Source of the DNA: Klenkia brasiliensis
GTDB taxonomy: Bacteria > Actinomycetota > Actinomycetes > Mycobacteriales > Geodermatophilaceae
Assembly: GCF_900100695.1 (NCBI RefSeq)
Contig: NZ_FNCF01000003.1
Location: 310,001 to 374,000, forward strand
Reading direction: 5' to 3'
DNA: 64,000 nucleotides
Notes under the pieces: generated by a model
Databases searched by the model: none
Seen by the model: the letters and a program-made list of their open reading frames with translations, nothing else
Told to the model about the DNA's origin: nothing
Position numbers and translations under genes: made by a program
In this document: piece by piece, positions 1-7,615 of the stretch
Layout of the letters: the number at the start of each line of letters is the position of its first letter
Position numbering within the stretch: the first letter of the stretch is position 1

Positions 1-1
1 G

Positions 2-211
2 CTGGAGCAGCAGCCCGAGGAGCTGGTCATCGACCTCTGCGGGGTCCAGTTCCTGGGCTCCGCCGGTCTCGCCGTGCTCGTCGAGACCCAGAAGTCGGCC
101 CGGGCCCGCGAGGTGGGCCTGACCCTGGTCGCCTCCACCCGCGCGGTCACCCGGCCGCTGGAGGTCACCGGTCTGATCGACCTGTTCACCATCGTCGACG
201 GCAACAGCTGA
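2..211 (+). CDS. STAS-domain anti-anti-sigma factor, C-terminal part
   Basis: Only the last 69 codons are inside the window; the start lies to the left. The visible protein is the C-terminal two thirds of a STAS domain: a strand LVIDLCGVQFLG is followed by GSAGLAVLVETQKSA. The Ser of GSAGL sits where RsbW-type kinases phosphorylate anti-anti-sigma factors. In this family the unphosphorylated protein captures an anti-sigma factor and so frees a sigma factor. The kinase-STAS fusion, anti-sigma factor and SigF-type sigma factor within the next 3.5 kb are plausible partners, but that link is inferred from proximity. The gene converges on the topoisomerase gene with a strong hairpin between them. 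Confidence 0.85.
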   Translation: MEQQPEELVIDLCGVQFLGSAGLAVLVETQKSARAREVGLTLVASTRAVTRPLEVTGLIDLFTIVDGNS

Positions 212-227
212 CCAGCTGGCCCGTTCC

Positions 228-269
228 GCACGAGGACCCCGTCACCGCCCGGTGACGGGGTCCTCGTGC
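228..269. terminator. bidirectional hairpin terminator between convergent genes
   Basis: A perfect 19-bp inverted repeat (228-246 with 251-269) surrounds a 4-nt loop. It begins 17 nt after the STAS stop codon and ends 9 nt before the topoisomerase stop codon, so it can serve both transcripts. There is no clear T-run, as is usual for terminators in high-G+C actinobacteria. Confidence 0.85.
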
Positions 270-277
270 GTCCGGGG

Positions 278-1285
278 TCAGGCCGACAGCAGCCGGCACA
301 CCCCGGCCTCCAGCACCCGCTGGCGCTCGCGGTCGTCGGCGGCACCCGCGGCCTCGGCGAGCGCGTCGGCGATGGTCTCGCCGTGCTCGAACCTGTCGAC
401 CACCCGCGGGTCGACGTAGCTGGCCCGGCAGACCGCCGGCGTGTTGCCCAGCTGGTCCGACACCGCGCGGTAGGCCGCCCGCGCGGCCTTCGTGCGGCCC
501 GTGCGGGACGTGGGCGGCGGGTCCTCCGCCAACAACACGGCCATGAGCACGGTCGCTGTCCAGGTGCGGAAGTCCTTCGCGGTGACCTCGGCGCCCGAGA
601 CCTCCCGCAGGTAGGCGTTGACGTCGTCGCTGTGCACGTCGCGCCAGCTGCCGTCGGGGTTCTGCCAAGCCAGCAGCTCCTCCCCCGCGTCGTCCGGGCG
701 CTCGAGCAGCTGCCGGACGGCGGTGGCGGTGGCGGGGTCGGTGATCTCGACCTCGCGCTGCTTGCTGCCCTTGGCCAGGTAGCAGAAGGCCACCGTGCGG
801 CCGCGCACCTCGACGTGCTCCCGGCGCAGCGTCGCCAGGCCGTAGGTGCCGTTGTCCTCGGCGTACTGGTCGCTGCCCACCCGGAAGGCGCCGAGGTCCA
901 GCAGCCGGACGGCGAGGGCCAGGGCGCGTTCGCGCGGCATCCCCCGCCGGCGCAGCGCCGCGGCCACCGCGTCGCGGACGTCGGGCAGCGTGTGGCTGAT
1001 CTCCAGCACCCGCTCGTGCTTGGCGGCGTCGCGCTGCACCCGCCACTGGTCGTGGTAGCGGTACTGCCGCCGACCCGCGGCGTCGGTGCCGGTGGCCTGG
1101 ATGTGGCCGTGCGGCCAGGGGCAGATCCACACGTCGCGCCAGGCGGGCGGGATGGCCAGGGCCTCGAGGCGGGCACGCCGCCCGTCCCGGATGAGGGCAC
1201 CGTCCTGGTCGTGGAACGCCCAGCCGCGACCGCGCGCCCGGCGGGTCCAGCCCGGGGCGTGCACGTCACTGCGCCGGAGCCTCAC
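278..1285 (-). CDS. DNA topoisomerase IB (poxvirus/eukaryote type)
   Basis: The predicted 335-residue enzyme relaxes supercoiled DNA by single-strand cleavage through a 3'-phosphotyrosyl intermediate. The start is the GTG at 1285, giving VRLRRSDVHAPGWTRR, which matches the usual N-terminus of bacterial type IB enzymes; upstream codons look non-homologous. Expected catalytic positions can be placed: R135 in GAFRVGSDQY, K172/K175 in LAKGSKQREVEI, R240 in TAKDFRTW and the nucleophile Y290 in NTPAVCRASYVDP. The residue corresponding to the poxvirus catalytic His appears to be Asn (N281), which I believe is common in bacterial members. The gene is probably accessory rather than essential; it sits inside a sigma-factor cluster and may be expressed with the upstream kinase-STAS gene, 68 nt away. 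Confidence 0.92.
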   Translation of the reverse strand: MRLRRSDVHAPGWTRRARGRGWAFHDQDGALIRDGRRARLEALAIPPAWRDVWICPWPHGHIQATGTDAAGRRQYRYHDQWRVQRDAAKHERVLEISHTLPDVRDAVAAALRRRGMPRERALALAVRLLDLGAFRVGSDQYAEDNGTYGLATLRREHVEVRGRTVAFCYLAKGSKQREVEITDPATATAVRQLLERPDDAGEELLAWQNPDGSWRDVHSDDVNAYLREVSGAEVTAKDFRTWTATVLMAVLLAEDPPPTSRTGRTKAARAAYRAVSDQLGNTPAVCRASYVDPRVVDRFEHGETIADALAEAAGAADDRERQRVLEAGVCRLLSA

Positions 1286-1353
1286 CCCCGTCCTGGTGGG
1301 CAGCGGGCGCGGGCGGCAAACCTGCAGGCGGAACCGGATCGCCCGTTCGGGGG

Positions 1354-2112
1354 TCAGTCGTCGGCGAGCCGGACCCCGGCCCGGGCCAGCGCGGCGCGCG
1401 GCTGGGTGGCCGCCGAGACCACCCGCAGCGGCCAGCCGTTGGCCCGGCCGATCGCCGCGACCTCGGCCACCGCGGCGACCACCGCCGGCCCCAGGTGGTC
1501 GACGCCGTCCAGGTCGAGCTCGGCGCGCACCACCCCGCCCCGCGAGGCCTCCAGCAGCCGCAGCCGGACCCCGGCGGCCGCGTCGTCGGCCAGCGGGCCG
1601 GTCGCGCGCACGCACGGCACCGCCGCCGAGCGGTCGATGCGCAGCACGGCCAGCTCGTCGACCGACGCGGTGGCCCGCTCGGGGAGCGCCCGGGCGGGCA
1701 CCCGGAGGGTGACGGTGGTGCCGTCGGGGCGCCGGGAGATCTCCACGTCCTCGAGCAGCTGGTGCATGATCAGCAACCCGCGGCCGCGGTCACCGGGGTC
1801 GGCGTCCGGGGTGCGCCAGCCGCCGTGGTCGGCCACCACGGCGGTGACCCGGCCGGCCGGGTCCACCTCGACCCGCACCTCCATCGTGCCGCGGGCGCCC
1901 GGCGGGTAGGCGTGGTCGACCGCGTTGGCGCACGCCTCACCGACGGCGACCTGCAGGGCCCCGACGACGTCGGGGGTCACCTGGGCAGCCGACAGCCACC
2001 GGCCCAGCGACCGCCGCACGGTGACCAGGGAGGCCGCCTCGGCGGGGAGATCGAGGACCAGGGGGTCGGCGCGAGGACGGGGGTTCCCCGGAACTGCGCT
2101 CATCACGGCCAT
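1354..2112 (-). CDS. RsbW-type ATP-binding kinase fused to a degenerate STAS domain
   Basis: A 252-residue two-domain regulator. Residues about 15-140 form a GHKL ATPase of the anti-sigma kinase type, with an intact N-box (E59, N63 in VGEACANAVDHAY) and a glycine-rich lid (DRGRGLL, 108-114). Residues about 155-250 resemble a STAS domain, but where anti-anti-sigma factors carry the phospho-accepting Ser this one reads HLGPAVVAA, with P209 at the site. The protein therefore looks like an active kinase joined to a STAS module that cannot be phosphorylated in the normal way. The ATG at 2112 is chosen because AGGTG lies 7 nt upstream; an in-frame ATG at 2103 is possible. It diverges from the anti-sigma/sigF pair. 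A role in tuning partner switching is inference. Confidence 0.85.
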   Translation of the reverse strand: MAVMSAVPGNPRPRADPLVLDLPAEAASLVTVRRSLGRWLSAAQVTPDVVGALQVAVGEACANAVDHAYPPGARGTMEVRVEVDPAGRVTAVVADHGGWRTPDADPGDRGRGLLIMHQLLEDVEISRRPDGTTVTLRVPARALPERATASVDELAVLRIDRSAAVPCVRATGPLADDAAAGVRLRLLEASRGGVVRAELDLDGVDHLGPAVVAAVAEVAAIGRANGWPLRVVSAATQPRAALARAGVRLADD

Positions 2113-2201
2113 ACCACCGCACCTGCGCCGCTCCGGCAACCGCGACGGGCGCGCGGTGCGAACACCCGTGCGGGAGGATGGGCACGCCGTCCATCCGGAC
2201 G

Positions 2202-2211
2202 GTGTGCACAC
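2202..2211. promoter_or_regulatory. 10-bp palindrome upstream of the anti-sigma/sigF operon
   Basis: GTGTGCACAC is a perfect palindrome ending 19 nt before the ATG of the anti-sigma gene and just before GAGGAG. It lies in the 118-nt divergent spacer shared with the kinase-STAS gene. It could be an operator, but I see no convincing SigF-type GTTT...GGGTAT promoter beside it. Confidence 0.25.
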
Positions 2212-2230
2212 GTGAGGAGCGAACCAGCCG

Positions 2231-2725
2231 ATGGTCGACACGACCGGTGGCGCCGCAGGGCGCCGCACCGAACGCCTGGAGCTCCGGGTGCCCACCTCGC
2301 GCACCCAGCTGCCCGCCGTCCGGGCCATGACCGGGGACCTGGCCATGCGCATGGACTTCGACCTCGACGCCGTCGAGGACCTCCGCCTGGCCGTCGACGA
2401 GGCCAGCGCCACGCTCGCCTCGGTCGCCCAGCCCGGCACCCCGCTGGTCGCGGTCTTCGAGACCGGCCCCACGGGCCTGACCATCACCGCCTGGGTGTCC
2501 ACCACCGCGGGCACCGACGTCCCCCGCGACGGGTTCGGCTGGGCGGTCATCGCCGCGCTGGTCGACTCGGTCGACGCCGGGCCGGCCGACCGGGCCGACG
2601 TCCCCGGCGGCGAGGGCGGCGAGGGCCCGGTGGCCACCATCACCCTGGTCAAGGAGCTGCCACCCCCGCTGCGCGCCACGGCCGCCGCGGGCGACAGCGA
2701 CGCCGACCTCTCGGTGGCCCGGTGA
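2231..2725 (+). CDS. anti-sigma factor of the UsfX/RsbW type
   Basis: A 164-residue ATPase-fold anti-sigma factor, translationally coupled to the following sigma factor by a GTGA overlap. The segment DAVEDLRLAVDEASATL matches the N-box helix of RsbW-like proteins, but the usual Asn is replaced (E57 with T61 at the Asn position). The later FGWAVIAALVDSV region corresponds to the ATP-lid part without its classical glycine pattern. From memory, M. tuberculosis UsfX has the same kind of departure (LAVDEVCTRL). The likely job is to hold the adjacent SigF-type factor inactive until an antagonist with a STAS domain binds. Loss of the Asn makes strong kinase activity doubtful, which is inference. GAGGAG upstream provides the ribosome-binding site. 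Confidence 0.85.
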   Translation: MVDTTGGAAGRRTERLELRVPTSRTQLPAVRAMTGDLAMRMDFDLDAVEDLRLAVDEASATLASVAQPGTPLVAVFETGPTGLTITAWVSTTAGTDVPRDGFGWAVIAALVDSVDAGPADRADVPGGEGGEGPVATITLVKELPPPLRATAAAGDSDADLSVAR

Positions 2726-3684
2726 CCCGGGTGGTCGAGCGGACCCCCGACACCGGACCCCACGCCGTGGTGCCCGAGCCCGGGGCCCCCGCCCCCGAGC
2801 TGGCCGTCGAGACCGACGCCCTCGACGACACCGACAGCGCCACCACCGAGGCCACGGACACCTCCGAGGCCGCCGAGGCGCCCGCTGCTGCCCCCGCCGA
2901 GCCGGCGCCCCCGGTGTCGGACAACCGCCGGCGCGCCGAGCGCACCGCGCCGCTGTTCGTGGAGCTGGCCGCCCTCGCCCCCGACGACCCGCGCCGGGAG
3001 CGGCTGCGGGAGATCCTGGTCGAGGAGCACCTGCCGCTGGTCCGGCACTTCGCGCGCCGGTTCAGCAACCGCGGCGAGCCCTTCGACGACCTGCTGCAGG
3101 TCGGCACCCTGGGCCTGATCGCGGCCATCGACAGGTTCGACCCCACCCGGGGTGTGGAGTTCCTGTCCTTCGCCGTGCCCACCATCACCGGTGAGATCAA
3201 GCGGCACTTCCGCGACCAGGGCTGGTCGGTGCGGGTGCCGCGCCGGCTGCAGGAGCTGCACCTGTCGCTGAACGCCGCGGTCGGGGAGCTCGCGCAGAAG
3301 AACGGCCGCGCTCCCAACCCGTCCGAGCTCGCCGAGTACCTGGGCATCCCGCGGTCGGAGGTGCTGGAGGGTCTGCAGGTCGCCAACGCCTACCGGTCGT
3401 CGTCCCTGGACGAGCGGCTCTCCGGCGAGGAGGACTCCCCCACCCTGGCCGCCACCCTGGGCCAGGAGGACGCCGCGCTCGAGGGGGTGGAGTACCGCGA
3501 GTCCCTGCAGCCGCTGCTGGCCACCATCCCGGCCCGCGAGCGCCGCATCCTCATCCTGCGGTTCTTCGGCAACATGACGCAGTCGCAGATCGCCGCCGAC
3601 ATCGGCATCTCCCAGATGCACGTGTCGCGGCTGCTGGCCCAGACGCTGGCCAAGCTGCGCGAGGGCCTGCTCAAGGACGACTGA
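2722..3684 (+). CDS. sigF: SigF/SigB-family alternative sigma factor
   Basis: A 320-residue group 3 sigma factor that would direct RNA polymerase to general-stress or differentiation promoters. The GTG start overlaps the anti-sigma stop (GTGA). The first 75 residues or so are an Ala/Pro/Glu/Asp-rich tail not found in short SigB proteins. Region 2 follows (FDDLLQVGTLGLIAAIDRFD and the -10 recognition helix around TITGEIKRHFRDQGW), then region 3 (VRVPRRLQELHLSLN) and region 4 with its helix-turn-helix (MTQSQIAADIGISQMHVSRL). Pairing with an upstream UsfX-like gene is the mycobacterial and streptomycete sigF arrangement. Control is probably by partner switching, since two further STAS or kinase genes lie next door. 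Confidence 0.93.
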   Translation: MTRVVERTPDTGPHAVVPEPGAPAPELAVETDALDDTDSATTEATDTSEAAEAPAAAPAEPAPPVSDNRRRAERTAPLFVELAALAPDDPRRERLREILVEEHLPLVRHFARRFSNRGEPFDDLLQVGTLGLIAAIDRFDPTRGVEFLSFAVPTITGEIKRHFRDQGWSVRVPRRLQELHLSLNAAVGELAQKNGRAPNPSELAEYLGIPRSEVLEGLQVANAYRSSSLDERLSGEEDSPTLAATLGQEDAALEGVEYRESLQPLLATIPARERRILILRFFGNMTQSQIAADIGISQMHVSRLLAQTLAKLREGLLKDD

Positions 3685-3713
3685 CCGGCCGGCACCCACG
3701 CCACCGACCGGGT

Positions 3714-3773
3714 CGTCGACCGACGCCCACCGACCACGTCTCGCGACGACTGGTCGGCGGGCGTCGATCGACG
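3714..3773. terminator. long hairpin terminator between sigF and the SPFH gene
   Basis: Arms 3714-3736 and 3751-3773 form a 23-bp stem with two non-Watson-Crick positions and a 14-nt loop that holds its own 4-bp stem. Read from the minus strand the two odd pairs become G-U wobbles, and read from the plus strand they are mismatches. The hairpin therefore fits the SPFH-gene transcript better, although it can act on both. Confidence 0.8.
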
Positions 3774-3789
3774 CATCCGGGGTGGGCCC

Positions 3790-5115
3790 TCAGCGGCCCT
3801 GGTAGCCGGGGGGCGGGCCCCACTGCTGCGGCGGCGGGCCCTGCTGCTGCGGGCCCTGCTGGCCGTAGGGCGGCGGCGGGGCGGGGCGGTCGTCGTCCTC
3901 GTCGCGGGTGTCGCGCGGGTCGGCCGCGGCGCCGGACTCCCGGACGTCGGCGGTCAGCTCGGCCAGGGACGGCGTGCTGGGCATCTGCGGGTGCGGCGTC
4001 TCCGGGGCCACGTCGGCCAGCGAGCTCATCTCGATCCGGGCCTCGGGCTGGTCGGCCGCCTTGGGCAGCGCGGACTCGAACCAGTCCGAGGTGTCCAGCT
4101 TCTGGGCCGGCGCGGAGGGCTCGGCCCGGGTGCCGTCGACGTCCAGCCAGGACCGCTTGCCCTCCCCCTCGCCCGAGCCGCCCCGGCCGGCGCCGCCGAG
4201 GTTGGCCAGGCCCTCGAGGGCCTGGGAGAACTCGCTGGGCACGATCCACATCTTGTTGGCGTCGCCCTGCGCGATCTTGGGCAGCGTCTGCAGGTACTGG
4301 TAGGCCAGCAGGCCCTGGTCGGGCTTGCCGTCGTGGATGGCCTGGAAGACGGTCTCGATCGACTTGGCCTGGCCCTGCGCCTGCAGGAACAGCGCGGCGC
4401 GCTCACCCTCGGCGCGCAGGATGCGGGACTGCCGCTCGGCCTCGGCCTCCAGGATCGCGGCCTGCTTGTGGCCCTCGGCGGCGAGGATCTGGCTGGCCTT
4501 CTGGCCCTCGGCGGTCATGATCGCCGACTGCCGCTGGCCCTCGGCGGTGAGGATGGTGGCCCGCTTGTCGCGGTCGGCGCGCATCTGCTTCTCCATCGAG
4601 TCCTGGATGGACAGCGGCGGGTCGATGGCCTTGATCTCGACCCGGGCGACCCGCAGGCCCCACGGCCCGGTGGTGCCGTCGAGCACGGCGCGCAGCTGGG
4701 AGTTGATGCCGTCGCGGCCGGTGAGGGCGCCCTCGAGGTTCAGCCCGCCGACGACGTTGCGCAGCGTCGTGGTGGTCAGCTGCTCCATGCCGGTGATGTA
4801 GTTGGCGATGCCGTAGACGGCCAGCCGCGGGTCGGTGACCTGGAAGTAGACGACGGTGTCGATGCCGACCTGCAGGTTGTCGGCGGTGATGACCGGCTGC
4901 GGCGGGAAGCTGATGACCTGCTCGCGCAGGTCGATGGTGGCCCGAACGCGGTCGGCGAAGGGCACCAGGATCGCCAGGCCGGGGCTCAGCGTCCGGCTGT
5001 ACCGGCCGAAGCGCTCGACGACCTTGGCCTGCGCCTGCGGGACGATCGTGACGCTCTTGGCGAGCACGATGATCACCACGACGGCGATCACGAGGAGTGC
5101 GATGAGGGCTTCCAC
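3790..5115 (-). CDS. SPFH/stomatin-like membrane protein
   Basis: A 441-residue SPFH (prohibitin/stomatin/flotillin/HflK) protein anchored by one N-terminal membrane helix (about residues 3-20, ALIALLVIAVVVIIVL). The SPFH core follows: KVVERFGRYSRTLSPGL, then VISFPPQPVITADN, then DTVVYFQVTDPRLAVYGI. After it come tandem 11-residue units of the pattern ILxAEGxxQxA, expected to form a long helix or coiled coil. The last 130 residues are a disordered extension ending in a Pro/Gln/Gly-rich tail. SPFH proteins scaffold membrane microdomains and often modulate membrane proteases. The NfeD-like gene upstream is the usual partner. The GTG at 5115 with AGGAG upstream is the chosen start, because earlier in-frame codons precede the membrane helix with unrelated sequence. 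Confidence 0.9.
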   Translation of the reverse strand: MEALIALLVIAVVVIIVLAKSVTIVPQAQAKVVERFGRYSRTLSPGLAILVPFADRVRATIDLREQVISFPPQPVITADNLQVGIDTVVYFQVTDPRLAVYGIANYITGMEQLTTTTLRNVVGGLNLEGALTGRDGINSQLRAVLDGTTGPWGLRVARVEIKAIDPPLSIQDSMEKQMRADRDKRATILTAEGQRQSAIMTAEGQKASQILAAEGHKQAAILEAEAERQSRILRAEGERAALFLQAQGQAKSIETVFQAIHDGKPDQGLLAYQYLQTLPKIAQGDANKMWIVPSEFSQALEGLANLGGAGRGGSGEGEGKRSWLDVDGTRAEPSAPAQKLDTSDWFESALPKAADQPEARIEMSSLADVAPETPHPQMPSTPSLAELTADVRESGAAADPRDTRDEDDDRPAPPPPYGQQGPQQQGPPPQQWGPPPGYQGR

Positions 5116-5186
5116 GGGCGGGGCGCTCCTGACGTCGGTGGGGTGATCACCACTGATGGTGCCCTCCGGGCGGGCGCTATGCGAAA

Positions 5187-5206
5187 CCCGGGCGTTCAGG
5201 CCCGGG
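5187..5206 (-). promoter_or_regulatory. intercistronic hairpin at the end of the NfeD gene
   Basis: CCCGGGC and GCCCGGG (5187-5193 and 5200-5206) form a 7-bp stem around a 6-nt loop that contains the NfeD stop codon. It could be an attenuator or an RNA-stability element between the NfeD and SPFH genes. Its position on top of a stop codon makes a full terminator less likely. Confidence 0.35.
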
Positions 5207-5627
5207 AGACGTAGGCGATCGGGCCCTCGATCTGCACGATCCGCACGACCTGGCCGACGTCGTAGGCCTCGCCGTCGAGCTGGGTGCGGGCCGACCACTC
5301 GTCGTGGCCCATCCGCACCTGCCCGGAGGTGCCGGTGACCCGCTCGCTGACCTCGGCGGTGCGGCCGACGTAGACCTCGACGCCGTCGACCTGATCGGGG
5401 GTGCGCTCGGTCAGGTGCCGCTTGGCCACCGGCCGGACGACGAGCAGCAGGCCGAGGGAGACGACGACGAAGGCGACCAGCTGCAGGACGACGGCACCGC
5501 CGAGCAGCGCGACCAGCATCCCGCCCAGCGCACCCCCGGCCAGCATGAGCAGCACCAGGTCGAGGCTGGCGACCTCACCGGCCGTGAACAGCCCCGCCGC
5601 GATCAACCAGAGCACCCAGGCGGCCAT
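5196..5627 (-). CDS. NfeD-like membrane protein
   Basis: A 143-residue short NfeD protein: two or three N-terminal membrane helices (VLWLIAAGLFTAGEV, LDLVLLMLAGGALGGMLVAL, LQLVAFVVVSLGLLLVV) followed by an OB-fold domain (VDGVEVYVGRTAEVSERV to the C-terminus). NfeD proteins pair with SPFH proteins, and the gene lies directly upstream of one here. The pair is thought to organise membrane domains or help membrane-protein quality control. The ATG at 5627 has no Shine-Dalgarno but sits 6 nt after CAGACT, which suggests a leaderless message. The gene diverges from the hypothetical gene at 5681, as the corresponding genes do in M. tuberculosis (Rv1487/Rv1486c, from memory). Confidence 0.88.
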   Translation of the reverse strand: MAAWVLWLIAAGLFTAGEVASLDLVLLMLAGGALGGMLVALLGGAVVLQLVAFVVVSLGLLLVVRPVAKRHLTERTPDQVDGVEVYVGRTAEVSERVTGTSGQVRMGHDEWSARTQLDGEAYDVGQVVRIVQIEGPIAYVSRA

Positions 5628-5633
5628 CGCCCG

Positions 5634-5639
5634 AGTCTG
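5634..5639 (-). promoter_or_regulatory. candidate -10 element for the NfeD-SPFH operon (leaderless)
   Basis: CAGACT lies 6 nt before the ATG at 5627, at the distance expected when transcription begins at the start codon. It faces the TACCCT element at 5668 of the divergent gene. Confidence 0.35.
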
Positions 5640-5667
5640 GCAGAGCGCACCGTCCCCGTGGGCCGCC

Positions 5668-5673
5668 TACCCT
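5668..5673 (+). promoter_or_regulatory. candidate -10 element for the gene at 5681 (leaderless)
   Basis: TACCCT is followed by 7 nt and then the GTG start; there is no Shine-Dalgarno. This is the TAnnnT-N7-start geometry typical of leaderless actinobacterial transcripts. Confidence 0.5.
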
Positions 5674-5680
5674 CGACCGG

Positions 5681-6433
5681 GTGCCCGACCTCAGGACCCG
5701 CCGCGCCGCCGGTGACCCCGCTGGACGGCTGGCCGCCTGGGCGACCGCGTGGCTGGCCGGCCGGGTGCCCTACGACGACGCCCTGGAGGCGGTGACCGGC
5801 GACCGGGCCCACGTGGTCTCCGACGCCGACGGCACCCGGCCGCTGGGTGAGGTGCTGACGTCGCTGCGCGGTCGCGGGGAGCGCCGGCTGCGGCTGGTGC
5901 TCCCCGTCCCCGGCGACGTGCACGGCCTGCCGCCGGTGCCCGCGCTGGCCGCCGCCGCGGTGGAGGCCGGCCAGGCCGTCGTCGGCGACACCCTGGTGCT
6001 GCTGCCGGCCTCGGCCACCAGCGAGGCCGTGCTGTGGACCCAGGTCGACCTGCCGGCCGGCTGCCTGGCCCCGCCGCCGGTCGAGGGCACGCTGCGCTCG
6101 CTGTCGGGCCGGCTGGACCTCGCCGTCGGCGACGCCGCCCGCACCCTCGCCGGGCTGGACCTGGCCCGCTGGCACCCCGAGGTGCCGGCCCTGCTGGCCG
6201 GGCTGTCCGCGCGGGCCGAGGACCCGGGTCTGCCCCCGGACACCGACCCGGTCGCGGTCTCGGTGCTCACCCGGGCGCGCCGGCTGGCCACCGTGCTGGA
6301 CCTCGCGCTGGCCGACTCCCCCGGCGGCGCCGTCACCGCGGGCCAGATGGCCGCGCGGGAGCAGGCCCTCCGGCCGCTGGGCGACGCCGTCCGGGAGGCC
6401 ACCACCGCCGTCTGGAACTGGCTCCCGCGCTAG
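5681..6433 (+). CDS. conserved hypothetical protein (Rv1486c-like by position)
   Basis: A 250-residue protein rich in Ala, Leu and Asp with no motif I can name. It appears soluble, with no signal peptide or long membrane helix. Repeated short stretches such as GRVPYDDALEAVTGD and the C-terminal RRLATVLDLALADS suggest an all-alpha or alpha/beta fold. Its position is informative: it is the only opposite-strand gene between hemH and the NfeD/SPFH pair, exactly where M. tuberculosis carries Rv1486c (from memory), so it is probably a conserved actinobacterial family. The GTG start follows TACCCT by 7 nt without a Shine-Dalgarno. The stop codon TAG overlaps the hemH stop within one CTAG. Confidence 0.75.
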   Translation: MPDLRTRRAAGDPAGRLAAWATAWLAGRVPYDDALEAVTGDRAHVVSDADGTRPLGEVLTSLRGRGERRLRLVLPVPGDVHGLPPVPALAAAAVEAGQAVVGDTLVLLPASATSEAVLWTQVDLPAGCLAPPPVEGTLRSLSGRLDLAVGDAARTLAGLDLARWHPEVPALLAGLSARAEDPGLPPDTDPVAVSVLTRARRLATVLDLALADSPGGAVTAGQMAAREQALRPLGDAVREATTAVWNWLPR

Positions 6434-7608
6434 CTCGGGCGGGCGCCCGGGCGGCCGGCGGGGCGCTGGACGAAGCAGCAGGACGCCGGGCAGTTGGTGC
6501 CCAGCCGCGGTTCGCCACCGGCACGGCGCTCGGCCAGCAGGTCGACCAGCGAGCGGACGAACGCCGGGTGCGTGCCCGCCGTCGCCGCGCGGGCGAAGGC
6601 CAGGCCGAGTTCCTGCGCGGTCTCCTCCGCCTCGTTGTCCAGGTCCCAGATGACCTCGAGGTGGTCGGAGATGAAGCCCACCGGGAAGACGACGACCGCC
6701 TGCGCACCGGCGTCGGCGATCGCCCGCAGGTGGTCGTTGACGTCGGGCTCCAGCCACGGCACCGACGGCGGGCCCGACCGCGACTGCCAGACCAGGTCGA
6801 ACGACCGGCCCGGCGCGACGCGGTCGACCACCAGCCGCGCGGCGGTCTCCAGCTCGCGCTCGTAGGTGTGCCCCTCCGGGCCGGCGACGGCGGCCATCGC
6901 GTCGGGGATGGAGTGCGCGGTGGCGACCAGCCGGGCGCCGTCGCGCAGGTCCTCGGGCAGCTGCGCCAGGGCGGCGGCCAGGGCGTCGGCGTTGGCCTGC
7001 ACGAAGCCGTCGGCGTCGTAGTAGTGCGGCAGCTTCTCCGCCGTCGGGCCCGCCGGCGCGGCCGGGTCGGACTCCAGCGCCACCCGGGCCCGGGCGACGT
7101 CCTCGTGGTACTGCCGGCAGCCGGAGAACGAGGCGTAGGCCGACGTGGCGAGCACGTAGGCGTGCTCGATGCCGTCGGTGGCCATCGCGCGCCACACGTC
7201 CTCGACGTAGGGCGCCCAGTTGCGGTTGCCCCAGTACACCGGCAGGTCGACGCCGGCGTCGCGCAGCGCGGCGACCAGCGCCTTGTTCTGGTCGTTGATC
7301 GGGCTGACGCCGTCGAAGTGGTGGTAGTGCTCGGCGACGCTCTCCAGCCGCTCGCGCGGGATGCCGCGGCCGCGGGTGACGTTCTCCAGGAACGGCATCA
7401 CCTGGTCGTGGCCCTCGGGCCCGCCGAAGCCGAGCACCAGCAGCGCCTCCCGCCGGCCCGCCGGGGCCGGCGCGGACCCCGGGACGACGCCCCCGTTGTT
7501 GCGGGCGGCCAGCGAGGGTTCCTCGTCCGGCCGCTGCCCGTCGGGGGTGATGGACACCCCGTCGGGGAGCGGGTGGGCGGGCCGGGCAGGGAGGAGCTGT
7601 TCGGTCAC
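6430..7608 (-). CDS. hemH: ferrochelatase (coproporphyrin-type, actinobacterial)
   Basis: A 392-residue ferrochelatase that inserts Fe2+ into a porphyrin in haem synthesis; actinobacterial members act mainly on coproporphyrin III. After a non-conserved N-terminal stretch the family core begins at EALLVLGFGGPEG. The metal-site His region (LVATAHSIPDAM) and the later VVVFPVGFISDHLEVIWDLD block with conserved H and E residues are present. A Cys in YASFSGCRQYHED (about C164) and the C-terminal Cys cluster NCPASCC (C373, C377, C378) fit the [2Fe-2S] site known in actinobacterial enzymes. The GTG at 7608 is 8 nt after the inhA stop codon, so the gene is the third of a fabG-inhA-hemH operon, the order seen in mycobacteria. 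A start at 7662 inside inhA is less likely. Confidence 0.93.
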   Translation of the reverse strand: MTEQLLPARPAHPLPDGVSITPDGQRPDEEPSLAARNNGGVVPGSAPAPAGRREALLVLGFGGPEGHDQVMPFLENVTRGRGIPRERLESVAEHYHHFDGVSPINDQNKALVAALRDAGVDLPVYWGNRNWAPYVEDVWRAMATDGIEHAYVLATSAYASFSGCRQYHEDVARARVALESDPAAPAGPTAEKLPHYYDADGFVQANADALAAALAQLPEDLRDGARLVATAHSIPDAMAAVAGPEGHTYERELETAARLVVDRVAPGRSFDLVWQSRSGPPSVPWLEPDVNDHLRAIADAGAQAVVVFPVGFISDHLEVIWDLDNEAEETAQELGLAFARAATAGTHPAFVRSLVDLLAERRAGGEPRLGTNCPASCCFVQRPAGRPGARPS

Positions 7609-7615
7609 CGCCCAG

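Noticed and set aside
1495-3699. Long open frames covering the sigma-factor region in other frames.
   Set aside because: The translations are low-complexity and antisense to, or upstream-extended from, well-defined genes; only the segment from 2722 is homologous to sigma factors.
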